From the NCBI GenBank assembly GCA_947245585.1, contig CAMXPV010000040.1:1-34328 (forward strand): 34,328 nt of DNA. The letters run 5' to 3'. Source of the DNA: an uncultured Lachnospiraceae bacterium. GTDB lineage: Bacteria; Bacillota; Clostridia; Lachnospirales; Lachnospiraceae. This document shows, one piece after another, positions 7,380 to 14,608 of this stretch (position 1 is its first letter; every line of letters starts with the position of its first letter). The position numbers and the translations under genes were made by a program. The notes under the pieces were generated by a model, which had not been told where the DNA came from, searched no databases, and worked only from the letters and a program-made list of their open reading frames with translations.

Positions 7380-9205
7380 AATGTACTGCGCCCTCCTTTC
7401 AAAGCCCCAAAGCCGAAATGGTCGCAGCGAAGGCATCTGGAAGCCTCCTGTCTGCACTCCGCCTCCGTCATGGGAAGCTCCACGCCCTCAAAGTCGCAAA
7501 CCCGCTCACACGCCTCTCTCTCGGTCATATTCACGCGGCCGCAGGGATTTCTGTCCGCAATATTGGGCTGCGGCACCTCCACTCCGCTGGAAATACTGTG
7601 ATGATAGCCCAGATATTCATCGATATTGGCCGCCAACACCTTCGCTGCCCCGATTGCGCGAACGACCGTGGCGGGACCGGTCGCGCAGTCACCGCCCGCA
7701 AACACGCCGGGCAGCAAATCGAAGCCTCCGTAGTTCTGCGTCTGGATCACGCCCCTGTTTATGGGCACACCGGCATCCGCAAAGTGCTGATATTCGATAT
7801 CCTGTCCGATGGCAACGATAACGGTCTGGCAGGGAATCGTAAAGTTTTCCTCCCCGCTCGGTTTCACACCGGCCCTGCCGTTTTTGATGCTGCTGATCAT
7901 CTGAGGCTGCACCTCAAGTCCTGTCACCCTGCCGTCCGCATCCTTGCATATCTTAACGGGAGCCTTTAACACCTGTACCTCCACTCCCTCCGCAATAGCG
8001 CCGTCTATCTCATCGCGAAGCGCCGTCATATCCGCGATTCTTCTCCGGTATACAATACTTACCTTCTTCGCGCCGAGACGCACCGCCGTCCGCACAGCGT
8101 CCATGGATACATTGCCGCCGCCGATGACGCAGACCTCTTTCCCTTTCAGATCAATCGCCTGGTCTTTTCCGACATCCCGCAAAAACCGCACGGCCGAAAT
8201 CACACCGTCCGCATCCTCTCCCTCAACGCCAAGCTTTTTATCCGTGCTGGCTCCAATCGTAATCAGCACCGCGTCATATTCTTTCCGCAGTTCGTCTATG
8301 GTGAGGTCGATGCCGATCCTGCGCCCGAATTGCGCCTGAACGCCCGTCGCCAGAATAGCGTCGATATCCTCATCTAGCTTCTCCTTCGGCAGACGGTAAT
8401 TCGGTATGCCATAGCGGAGCATACCCCCAAGCTTGGGAAGCATCTCATAAACCACGACCTGATGGCCCATAAGCTGTAAATAGTATGCGGTGCTTAAGCC
8501 TCCCGGCCCGCCGCCGACAATCGCTACCTTTTTCCCGGTAGACTCGCTGCATACAGGCGGTGGCACCTTTCCGGCAAGCTCTGTCGCCATCCGCTTGAGC
8601 CCCCGGATATTGACGGAGTCGTCCACCATATTTCTGCGGCATCTCGCCTCGCAGGGATGCTCGCAGATAAACCCGCAGGTTGTGGGGAACGGATTATCCT
8701 TGCGGATCAAACGCACCGCGTCCTCATACCGTCCCTCATACACGAGCGCTATGTATCCCGGAATATCCACCCCTGCCGGGCACAGAGAAACACAGGGCAC
8801 CGGCTGCTGATAGGTGCAGGTGCAGCGCCCCTGTTCGATATGCGCCTCGTACTCCTCCCGGAAGCCCTGCAGTCCCTTGTACACCATGTTGGCCGCCTCA
8901 TAGCCGATGGCGCAGTCAGCCGATTCCATAATACATTCCGCCGTCTCCTTAATTTCCTCCAAAACGGATAACGATGCCCTGCCTTCCAACACATCCGTTA
9001 TCATGGCTTTTAATTGTCCCAACCCTACTCTGCACGGCACGCATTTCCCGCAGGACTGCGCGTGGCACAATTCCAAAAATGCCTTCGACATATCAATCGG
9101 GCAAAGTCCCGACGGGCTTGACTCAATCCTTCTCTCCAAATCCCTGTAAAGCTCCTCCACCACGAGCTGCGCTCTGTTTGGTATCGGAATTTCAAGTCTG
9201 CTCAT
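7373..9205 (-). CDS. GltD-like FAD/NAD(P) oxidoreductase with N-terminal NuoF-type iron-sulfur domain, hydrogenase partner
   Basis: A 610-residue hybrid. Residues about 45-125 resemble the C-terminal [4Fe-4S] domain of NuoF/HydB, with SCGKCVPCRVG and a later cysteine in ADCAIG. Residues about 130-610 resemble the small subunit of glutamate synthase. They contain an N-terminal cysteine-rich cluster domain (VSLCPAGVDIPGY, CGFICEHPCEARCRRN), an FAD-binding GGGPGGLSTAYYL, a second dinucleotide site GGGNVSMDAVRTAVRLGAKK with YRRR, and a closing ASRCLRCDHFG. It lacks the FMN/NADH-binding part of NuoF, so nucleotide access must be through the GltD-like half. Together with the downstream hydrogenase it suggests a two-subunit NAD(P)-linked hydrogenase. 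Whether the nucleotide is NADH or NADPH and whether it bifurcates electrons cannot be told from sequence. ATG at 9205 follows GGGGGTGAG. Confidence 0.9.
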   Translation of the reverse strand: MSRLEIPIPNRAQLVVEELYRDLERRIESSPSGLCPIDMSKAFLELCHAQSCGKCVPCRVGLGQLKAMITDVLEGRASLSVLEEIKETAECIMESADCAIGYEAANMVYKGLQGFREEYEAHIEQGRCTCTYQQPVPCVSLCPAGVDIPGYIALVYEGRYEDAVRLIRKDNPFPTTCGFICEHPCEARCRRNMVDDSVNIRGLKRMATELAGKVPPPVCSESTGKKVAIVGGGPGGLSTAYYLQLMGHQVVVYEMLPKLGGMLRYGIPNYRLPKEKLDEDIDAILATGVQAQFGRRIGIDLTIDELRKEYDAVLITIGASTDKKLGVEGEDADGVISAVRFLRDVGKDQAIDLKGKEVCVIGGGNVSMDAVRTAVRLGAKKVSIVYRRRIADMTALRDEIDGAIAEGVEVQVLKAPVKICKDADGRVTGLEVQPQMISSIKNGRAGVKPSGEENFTIPCQTVIVAIGQDIEYQHFADAGVPINRGVIQTQNYGGFDLLPGVFAGGDCATGPATVVRAIGAAKVLAANIDEYLGYHHSISSGVEVPQPNIADRNPCGRVNMTEREACERVCDFEGVELPMTEAECRQEASRCLRCDHFGFGALKGGRSTLW

Positions 9206-9231
9206 GTAAGCTCACCCCCTGTTTTTAAACT

Positions 9232-9247
9232 ATGTAAGCGCTTACAT
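9232..9247. promoter_or_regulatory. Perfect cre-like operator in the hydrogenase promoter
   Basis: ATGTAAGCGCTTACAT is a perfect 16-base palindrome with a central CpG. It fits the catabolite responsive element consensus recognised by CcpA and related LacI-family proteins. It lies 27 bases upstream of the start codon of the oxidoreductase gene. A further half-site ATGTAAGC is found at 9204-9211, overlapping that start codon. The position, between promoter and start, suits repression. Confidence 0.75.
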
Positions 9248-9249
9248 TT

Positions 9250-9278
9250 AAGGTATCATAAAACCACCTGCATTTCAA
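9250..9278 (-). promoter_or_regulatory. Candidate promoter of the hydrogenase operon
   Basis: On the minus strand TTGAAA (9273-9278) is followed by 17 bases and TACCTT (9250-9255). An overlapping alternative -10 is TATGAT (9255-9260) with a poor -35. Either would put the start point inside or next to the palindrome at 9232-9247. Confidence 0.4.
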
Positions 9279-9404
9279 GTGCCATTTGCCAATTTTTCTG
9301 GGATTTGCTTTATTCCCGCGAGCATGGTATGATACGTAATATATCTGATTATTTTCTAATTATTATCTGCAAGGTTTCATGCGTTTTTCACCCATCATTA
9401 ACCC

Positions 9405-9433
9405 TTGACAATATATCAAAAAAGGAATATTCT
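9405..9433 (+). promoter_or_regulatory. Promoter of the HigB/HigA-type pair
   Basis: A perfect TTGACA (9405-9410), 17 bases, then TATTCT (9428-9433). Transcription would begin near 9440, directly before the ribosome binding site AAGAAAGGAA (9437-9446), so the leader is only about 10 bases. Confidence 0.75.
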
Positions 9434-9450
9434 TTAAGAAAGGAATCTTT

Positions 9451-9813
9451 ATGTTTGACATTGAATTTTATCGATTATCCGACGGGACAGCTCCTGTCGA
9501 AGAATTTCTTGACACCTTAGATATCAAGATGCGAAACAAGGCGTTGGACAGCTTACTGATTTTGGAAGAATATGGTAATATTTTGCGGGAACCTTATTCA
9601 AAATATGTGGGAAACGGGCTTTTTGAGCTAAGAATTAAATTTTCCTCTGACATTTCACGTATTTTCTATTTCTTCTACATAAATAATAAAATTATACTAA
9701 CCAACGGTTTTATCAAAAAAACGCAAAAAACACCGCGCAACCAACTAAAATTAGCAAAAAAATATAAAGCCGATTACGAACAAAAGGCCCGGGAAAGGAG
9801 CCCCCGAATATGA
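9451..9813 (+). CDS. higB: HigB-type toxin of the RelE superfamily (phage Gp49-like)
   Basis: A 120-residue basic protein. The segments FYRLSDGTAPVEEFLD, then LFELRIKFSSDISRIFYFF and LTNGFIKKTQKTP match the Gp49-like/HigB family of ribosome-dependent mRNA endonucleases. Such toxins cut mRNA in the ribosomal A site when not bound by the antitoxin. The C-terminal lysine-rich tail, ending in IKKTQKTPRNQLKLAKKY, is usual for the family. Toxin-first order and a 4-base ATGA overlap with the next gene fit the HigBA arrangement. The gene is clearly richer in A+T than its flanks, which hints at acquisition by transfer. Activity is inferred from family only. Confidence 0.88.
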   Translation: MFDIEFYRLSDGTAPVEEFLDTLDIKMRNKALDSLLILEEYGNILREPYSKYVGNGLFELRIKFSSDISRIFYFFYINNKIILTNGFIKKTQKTPRNQLKLAKKYKADYEQKARERSPRI

Positions 9814-10097
9814 ACGATCTTCACAAATATCTGGAAAAACAAATGAAGAACCCTGAATTTCGCGCCGAGCATGAGGCAGCAAGGATTGAATTTGAAGTGG
9901 CAAAAGCGCTTATTGAAGCAAGAATTTCCATGAATATGACGCAGCAAGAACTCGCAGAACGTTCCGGCATCCGTCAATCGAACATCAGCCGTATCGAAAG
10001 TGGCAACTGCAGTCCTACAGTCGCCACACTACAACTTTTGGCTAAGGGTCTGGGGAAACAGCTTTCCATCAATTTTATCCCTTCTAAAAACAAATAG
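9810..10097 (+). CDS. higA: HigA-type XRE-family antitoxin
   Basis: A 95-residue protein. It has an N-terminal helical segment and a Cro/C1 helix-turn-helix (about residues 42-85) containing MTQQELAERSGIRQSNISRIESG. It should neutralise the upstream toxin and repress the shared promoter at 9405-9433 through its DNA-binding domain. It overlaps the toxin gene by 4 bases (ATGA). Its 3' end overlaps the convergent amidase gene by 14 bases (10084-10097). No terminator is visible between these two convergent genes. Confidence 0.9.
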   Translation: MNDLHKYLEKQMKNPEFRAEHEAARIEFEVAKALIEARISMNMTQQELAERSGIRQSNISRIESGNCSPTVATLQLLAKGLGKQLSINFIPSKNK

Positions 10098-11565
10098 GTT
10101 CCACCTCCTCACTGAGCGGCTTCATTTCATACTCCGGCAGGCTGTCCAACAGTTCTTCCAGGCAAAGCCCGGTGCTTCCGACCACATCATGGGCAAGCAG
10201 GATGACCTTCTTGCGCCCCAATGTAGTTGATACGCCGTTTTCGATCAGCTGCTTCGGATCCGGATTTTTAACCGCGTCGTCAAGACTGGCGTTCCAGTCG
10301 TAATATATGTATCCTCTCTCCGTCATCTCCCGGATGATGGCCTCGCTCGTTTTCTTGTTAAAAGCATTGACGCTGCCGCCCGGGAAACGGAACAGGTTTG
10401 TCTCCACTCCCGTCACCTCATACACAGTCTGTCTCGCCTTTTCAAAGTCCGCCACATAACTGTCCACACTCTCATATAAGGCATTGTATTCATGGTGATC
10501 ACAGTGAATGCCGATGGTATGTCCCTCCGCCGCAATCTGACGCGCCACATCGGGATGCTGTCTTACATTCTCGCCCACCAGAAAGAAGGTCGCCTTGATA
10601 TTCCTTTTCCGCAGGATATCGAGTACCTTCCTTGTGTTTTCCTCGGAAGGCCCATCGTCAAAAGTCAAGTACATCGTCTTTGGATGAAAATAATACGAAA
10701 CACCCCGCACAATGCCATCTGCAATCTGCTGTTGATATTCCGCAAGACTTAGTTTCCCGCGCTCCGCCGTGTTGGAGAGAAACCCTGTCTCGATCAGACA
10801 GGCCGGCATGGAGGTGTTACCCGTCACATAAAAATCCGCATCATCCCGCAGCTTTCGCTCTGTGGCCCCCGTGCTCTTTAACGTCTGCTGCCTGATCAGC
10901 TGCGCCAGTCTCTTACTGTCCGGTCGGCCGCTGTCCTCCCTATACCACACTTCCATCCCACTCACCCCGGTGTCATCCTCCGTGGCATTCTGATGAATAC
11001 TGATATAGATATCCGCCCCTGACTGATTGGCCTCCTCCACACGCGCTTCCTTCCCAATATAGGTATCCGTCTCTCTGGACATAATCACCCGGTATCCCTG
11101 TTCTTCCAACTGCTCTCTCACAAGCAGTGCAATGGAAAGATTCAGGTCCTTTTCCCGGATGCCGGCCCTGGCGCAGCCCTCGTCCACACCGCCATGTCCC
11201 GGGTCGAGGTAGACCGTCGGAACATGCACTGCCGCCGGCAGCCCGCTCCCATCTTTTCCCGCAGCTGCCGTCTGCCCCATCGCTGCAGCGAGGAATACCG
11301 CGAATTCTTCTTCCTGTAACGCCTCTGCCCCTTCCTCGATCAGCGGCAAAACTGCCACCGCTTCCTTTTCCGTACTGCGCAGTCGTTCCGTCATCGCCCG
11401 GATACCGCCCACCGCGGCCGCCTTCACTGACAACACCGTCGCCAAGCTGACGATACACACTGCGGCGCTGAGTGTATATACCCTCCTAAACAGCCGTCTT
11501 TTTCTCTGCTCCCTCGTCTCATAGCCACAGACATATTCCCAGGTGAACGATGACTCTCCGTACAT
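10084..11565 (-). CDS. Membrane-anchored N-acetylmuramoyl-L-alanine amidase fused to a NodB-type polysaccharide deacetylase
   Basis: A 493-residue envelope enzyme. Residues about 28-50 form a signal anchor. An Amidase_3 domain follows (about 115-290): LDPGHGG with His124, IREKDLNL, ISIHQNA and IETGF with Glu259, the expected zinc ligands and catalytic Glu. A NodB domain (about 295-485) has TFDDGPS with Asp303 and Asp304, HCDHH (His354 and His358; Cys replaces the usual Ser/Thr after the first His), and RFPGGS. Both active sites look complete. It would cut peptide stems from peptidoglycan and remove N-acetyl groups from a glycan. It is the last gene of the polysaccharide operon but is separated from it by 118 bases holding an 11-base repeat array and a hairpin. 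AGAGGAG stands 8 bases before the ATG, inside the hairpin. Confidence 0.92.
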   Translation of the reverse strand: MYGESSFTWEYVCGYETREQRKRRLFRRVYTLSAAVCIVSLATVLSVKAAAVGGIRAMTERLRSTEKEAVAVLPLIEEGAEALQEEEFAVFLAAAMGQTAAAGKDGSGLPAAVHVPTVYLDPGHGGVDEGCARAGIREKDLNLSIALLVREQLEEQGYRVIMSRETDTYIGKEARVEEANQSGADIYISIHQNATEDDTGVSGMEVWYREDSGRPDSKRLAQLIRQQTLKSTGATERKLRDDADFYVTGNTSMPACLIETGFLSNTAERGKLSLAEYQQQIADGIVRGVSYYFHPKTMYLTFDDGPSEENTRKVLDILRKRNIKATFFLVGENVRQHPDVARQIAAEGHTIGIHCDHHEYNALYESVDSYVADFEKARQTVYEVTGVETNLFRFPGGSVNAFNKKTSEAIIREMTERGYIYYDWNASLDDAVKNPDPKQLIENGVSTTLGRKKVILLAHDVVGSTGLCLEELLDSLPEYEMKPLSEEVEPICF

Positions 11566-11569
11566 TACT

Positions 11570-11630
11570 GATGCTCCTCTCTCGTATGCTTAGAAATTCT
11601 TTCCACTCTAGCATACAAAAGAGGAGCATC
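11570..11630 (-). promoter_or_regulatory. Long inverted repeat that can mask the amidase ribosome binding site
   Basis: On the minus strand GATGCTCCTCT (11620-11630) pairs with AGAGGAGCATC (11570-11580), and inside it GTATGCT (11610-11616) pairs with AGCATAC (11584-11590), around a loop of about 19 bases. The 3' arm contains the AGAGGAG ribosome binding site of the gene starting at 11565, so the folded RNA would hide it. The first arm is also the last unit of the repeat array at 11620-11685. Structure is by eye, not by energy calculation. Confidence 0.72.
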
Positions 11631-11685
11631 ATAATTTCATCTTAGTTGCATCAAAACCCCATCTTTTTTGCATCAAAGTTGCATC
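11620..11685 (-). repeat. Six direct repeats in exact 11-base register, candidate response-regulator binding array
   Basis: Read on the plus strand, CATC ends each of six consecutive 11-base units (CATC at 11627, 11638, 11649, 11660, 11671 and 11682). On the transcribed strand each unit begins GATG. Three units share GATGCAA (11646-11652, 11668-11674, 11679-11685). The array occupies the gap before the amidase gene and touches the stop codon of the upstream gene. One-turn direct repeats are the usual site architecture for OmpR/PhoB-family regulators, one of which is encoded at 13949-14608. Confidence 0.7.
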
Positions 11686-12514
11686 ATCGGGATACTTTCA
11701 AAAACAGCTCGTTGATTCCCTCGTAAAACCCTAGCGTCACCACCGTCTGCCCGCTGCCCATACCGGAAAAGACATATTTCCGGAAGTAAGGCGTTGTCTC
11801 CAGGAGCGGATTGTCCGACTCATACGGCGACGGTTCGCCAAGTCCCATATATTCCGCCCATTCCGCCACAAGCGCATCCGCGTCGATGTCTTCCCACAAA
11901 AGAGGGGTTCTCACATAAAATTCATATATTTTTCCGTCATCCGCATCAATATAAGCGTCCATCAGACGATTTGCCTTGTCCGCATTTTTCTGGGAATTGG
12001 AAATGCTCATCTTCCAGACGGCCACATTGTTGCGCGGCTCCAGCACATCGATCGCCGAGTAGAGCGTAACGTCGTAGGAAGACGCATCCACCTCCTTCAC
12101 CTGTTCGGGCAGTATTCCCCTCTCCTTAAGCAGTTTAAGCCCTTCATTGCACGTGGCATAGATCTGCTCGTCCGTGATCTCCCTTCCGGACGGCCCCCTG
12201 CGGTTCACCACAAACGCGTAGGAACCTTCCGGTTCCTGATACGCTGCCTCCCCATCCGTCTCGTGAGACATGGCGCTCGTCTCGCTCTCCAAAAATGTCT
12301 GGCTGTTCAGACAGCAGGAAAGAATATAAAGCTTCTCGTTGCTGTTCATCTGGTATCGGTATCCCTCTCCGGCATTTTCCACATTTTCCGTATGGGGGCT
12401 GTCCAGGATCCCCTGATCCTTATACTGCGCCAACGCCTCCGGGCCCCATATGGAAATGATCATTGCAAATGCCACAAGCAGCGGAACTGCCAAATAATAT
12501 ATTTTACTCTTCAT
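11684..12514 (-). CDS. Membrane-anchored extracytoplasmic protein of unknown function, companion of the two-component system
   Basis: From the ATG at 12514 the product has 276 residues. It has one N-terminal hydrophobic segment (about 4-24, YYLAVPLLVAFAMIISIW) and then a soluble, acidic outer domain with beta-rich segments. I do not recognise a family or catalytic motif. The open frame extends a further 11 codons to a TTG at 12547, but MKSKIYY is preferred because AGGACAT and GGAG lie just upstream. The gene overlaps the histidine kinase gene by 11 bases. The arrangement response regulator, kinase, anchored outer protein recalls systems in which a membrane-tethered protein modulates the kinase, such as YycH/YycI with WalK. 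That role is inference from position only. Confidence 0.75.
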   Translation of the reverse strand: MKSKIYYLAVPLLVAFAMIISIWGPEALAQYKDQGILDSPHTENVENAGEGYRYQMNSNEKLYILSCCLNSQTFLESETSAMSHETDGEAAYQEPEGSYAFVVNRRGPSGREITDEQIYATCNEGLKLLKERGILPEQVKEVDASSYDVTLYSAIDVLEPRNNVAVWKMSISNSQKNADKANRLMDAYIDADDGKIYEFYVRTPLLWEDIDADALVAEWAEYMGLGEPSPYESDNPLLETTPYFRKYVFSGMGSGQTVVTLGFYEGINELFLKVSR

Positions 12515-13952
12515 ATGTCCTGTTCTCCGTGGGAAGGATGAAGCCAAAACACGAGCCTTCCCCTACTTTGCTCTCAATCTGTAATTCACTGTGATGTATC
12601 TTTAAAATCTCCGCGCAGAGCGCAAGCCCAAGCCCCGCCCCGTTCTTGCTCCTCGCCCTGGATTTATCCACCATGTAAAAAGCCTTGACGATCTTCGCCT
12701 GTTCCGCCTCCGGTATGCCGATCCCGTAATCTTTCACCGCGATCCGGTAACCGCCGTCTACCACCTTGCCGTCCACCTCGACCACGCCCGCCATATCGGA
12801 AGCCGCTTCGTCCGCCCCGGCGCCAGTCTCCGAAGCCTTGCAGGCATTGTCGATCAAATTTACCAACACGGTCTTAATCAGGTTTGGTTCCATCCACACC
12901 ACGGCCTCCTCATGGGAAAACCGGATTTCCACTTCCTTTTTCTCCGCAAACATTTCCTGCAGATAGGCAAACATCTCCCCCGCCTGCGTTTCCTGCAGCC
13001 TGGCCTCCTCCTGTTTCGCCACGATGATGTCCAAGAGGCGGAAAGACATGGCTTCCAGGCGCTTGCCCTCCGTATAGATATAGTTTGCCGACATGATACT
13101 CTTTTCCTCATCTAACTTGTGGGAGCGCAGCATATCCGCATAGCCGATAATCGCCGTCAGCGGCGTTTTCAATTCGTGGGCAAACGCGCCCATGAACTCT
13201 TCCCTTGCCTCAATCTCCTCCTCCAGCTTGCAGATCGTTTCCTCCAGTGCATTTGCCATCCTGTTAAAATCCCCGGTGAGCTGCCCAAGCTCATCCCGGC
13301 TGATCTGCCTTGCCCGGTACGAGTAATCTCCCGCCGCCATTTCTCTGGTGGCCCTGGTCAGCAGACGGATCGGCTTCGTCAGGAGGGAGGCAATAATCAG
13401 CATGATGACCGTACTGGTCAACAGTAGAACCACCGTTACCTTCCGATACAGCGAAAACCCAAGGGCCCGCTCCGTAAATACCCCTGTCACATCCTTCATG
13501 GTTTCCAGATACAGAATCCGGTTCAACGCATTGATGGATACGCAGGTGTGCACATAAAAACAATCCTGCGCACAAATCACACGGTAGGATTTGGTATGCT
13601 GATCCGTCTGTAGAAGCAATCCCTCATCCGAGGCAAACCCACTGCTGGTATACAGTATATTTTTCTCCTCATCCGCGATCCGCAAAAGCCGTCCGCCGCC
13701 CTGTCCGCCCATTTCCAGTTTGGACGCAATCTCCTCCACCACGCTGTCAGGCAGGACACTGTACTTAAGAGGCACATTCAAAGCCGCCGTCTCAAAGGCA
13801 AAACTTAAGATACTGCTCTCATCAAGCGCTTGTCCCACCTCTCTTTCCAGAGAAGTCTCAAACACATAATTTACAAAGTAAAAGCCGCTGAATCCAAGTG
13901 CCAACGCCAACACAATCATGGTGGACAGCACCAATTTGATTGAAAATTTCAT
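12504..13952 (-). CDS. Sensor histidine kinase with outer sensing domain
   Basis: A 482-residue kinase. Transmembrane segment 1 spans about residues 7-29. An outer domain of about 140 residues follows, and then a second transmembrane segment (VTVVLLLTSTVIMLIIASLL). A HAMP linker (about 190-245, ending GDFNRMANALE) leads to a HisKA domain with FAHELKTPLTAI, where His259 is the phospho-acceptor. The HATPase_c domain has NLIDNACKA (N box), DYGIGIP (G1) and GAGLGLALC (G2). The outer domain shows no recognised ligand-binding family. The start overlaps the response regulator gene by 4 bases (ATGA). It presumably senses an envelope or polysaccharide-related signal, given the surrounding genes, but nothing in the sequence names the ligand. 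Confidence 0.95.
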   Translation of the reverse strand: MKFSIKLVLSTMIVLALALGFSGFYFVNYVFETSLEREVGQALDESSILSFAFETAALNVPLKYSVLPDSVVEEIASKLEMGGQGGGRLLRIADEEKNILYTSSGFASDEGLLLQTDQHTKSYRVICAQDCFYVHTCVSINALNRILYLETMKDVTGVFTERALGFSLYRKVTVVLLLTSTVIMLIIASLLTKPIRLLTRATREMAAGDYSYRARQISRDELGQLTGDFNRMANALEETICKLEEEIEAREEFMGAFAHELKTPLTAIIGYADMLRSHKLDEEKSIMSANYIYTEGKRLEAMSFRLLDIIVAKQEEARLQETQAGEMFAYLQEMFAEKKEVEIRFSHEEAVVWMEPNLIKTVLVNLIDNACKASETGAGADEAASDMAGVVEVDGKVVDGGYRIAVKDYGIGIPEAEQAKIVKAFYMVDKSRARSKNGAGLGLALCAEILKIHHSELQIESKVGEGSCFGFILPTENRTYEE

Positions 13953-14608
13953 TCCTGCACCTCTAAGCGGTAGCCCACCTTGTACACGGCTACCAGATTA
14001 TGCTCCCACCCCAACTTTTTTCTTAAGCGCTGTACATGCAGGTCAAGCGTCCTGCTGTCCGCAAGATACTCCCCTTCCCACACCTTCTCGTATAAGGTCT
14101 CCCGGAACAGGGCGACGTTTTTATTCTTCATAAAAAGAAGCAGGAGGCCGAATTCTTTGTTCGTCAATTCCACGGGGCGGCCCGCCTTGGTCACCCTGCG
14201 GGCATCCACATCCACCGTCACGTCACCCGCCGTAAGACGCTGTTCCACTTTATTGTATCGCCGAAGCACTGCTTCCACCCTCGCCACCAGTTCCACCACA
14301 TCAAAAGGTTTTACCAGATAATCGTCAGCGCCCAGCTTCAATCCCTTCACCCGGTGCTTGACCTCATGCTTGGCGGTGATAAAAATCACCGGGATCCCCA
14401 GAGGCCGTATGTACTCCATCACGTCGTAGCCGTCCGCCCCCGGCAGCATAATATCCAGAAGAACCAGTTCAAACTCTTCCTTCTCGATCAGGTCAATCGC
14501 CTGCAGGCCATCCTGCACCGCCGTACAGTGATATCCTGCCGAAGAGAGATTGAGATCTATCAGATCACAGATCGGTTTTTCATCATCTACAATCAGTATC
14601 TTAATCAT
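13949..14608 (-). CDS. OmpR/PhoB-family response regulator
   Basis: A 219-residue regulator. The receiver domain (1-120) has the acidic pair Asp8-Asp9, phospho-acceptor Asp52 in LLDIMLP, and the conserved K of LVKPFD. The winged-helix DNA-binding domain (about 128-217) has LTNKEFGLLLLFM and RTLDLHVQRLRKKLG. Such proteins usually bind pairs of direct repeats about 11 bases apart. The array at 11620-11685, three genes downstream, has just that spacing and is the natural candidate target. The gene overlaps its upstream neighbour by 8 bases and the kinase by 4, so the system is expressed with the polysaccharide genes and probably feeds back on them. Confidence 0.95.
   Translation of the reverse strand: MIKILIVDDEKPICDLIDLNLSSAGYHCTAVQDGLQAIDLIEKEEFELVLLDIMLPGADGYDVMEYIRPLGIPVIFITAKHEVKHRVKGLKLGADDYLVKPFDVVELVARVEAVLRRYNKVEQRLTAGDVTVDVDARRVTKAGRPVELTNKEFGLLLLFMKNKNVALFRETLYEKVWEGEYLADSRTLDLHVQRLRKKLGWEHNLVAVYKVGYRLEVQE

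Noticed and set aside
6366..7601. 411-codon plus-strand open frame opposite the hydrogenase genes
   Set aside because: It is antisense to two well-recognised genes, is rich in His/Arg/Leu as expected of a shadow frame, and shows no family motif.
11620..11685. The 11-base array as a CRISPR or minisatellite
   Set aside because: Units share only GATG or GATGCAA at a fixed phase, not the whole unit, which fits protein binding sites rather than copied repeats.
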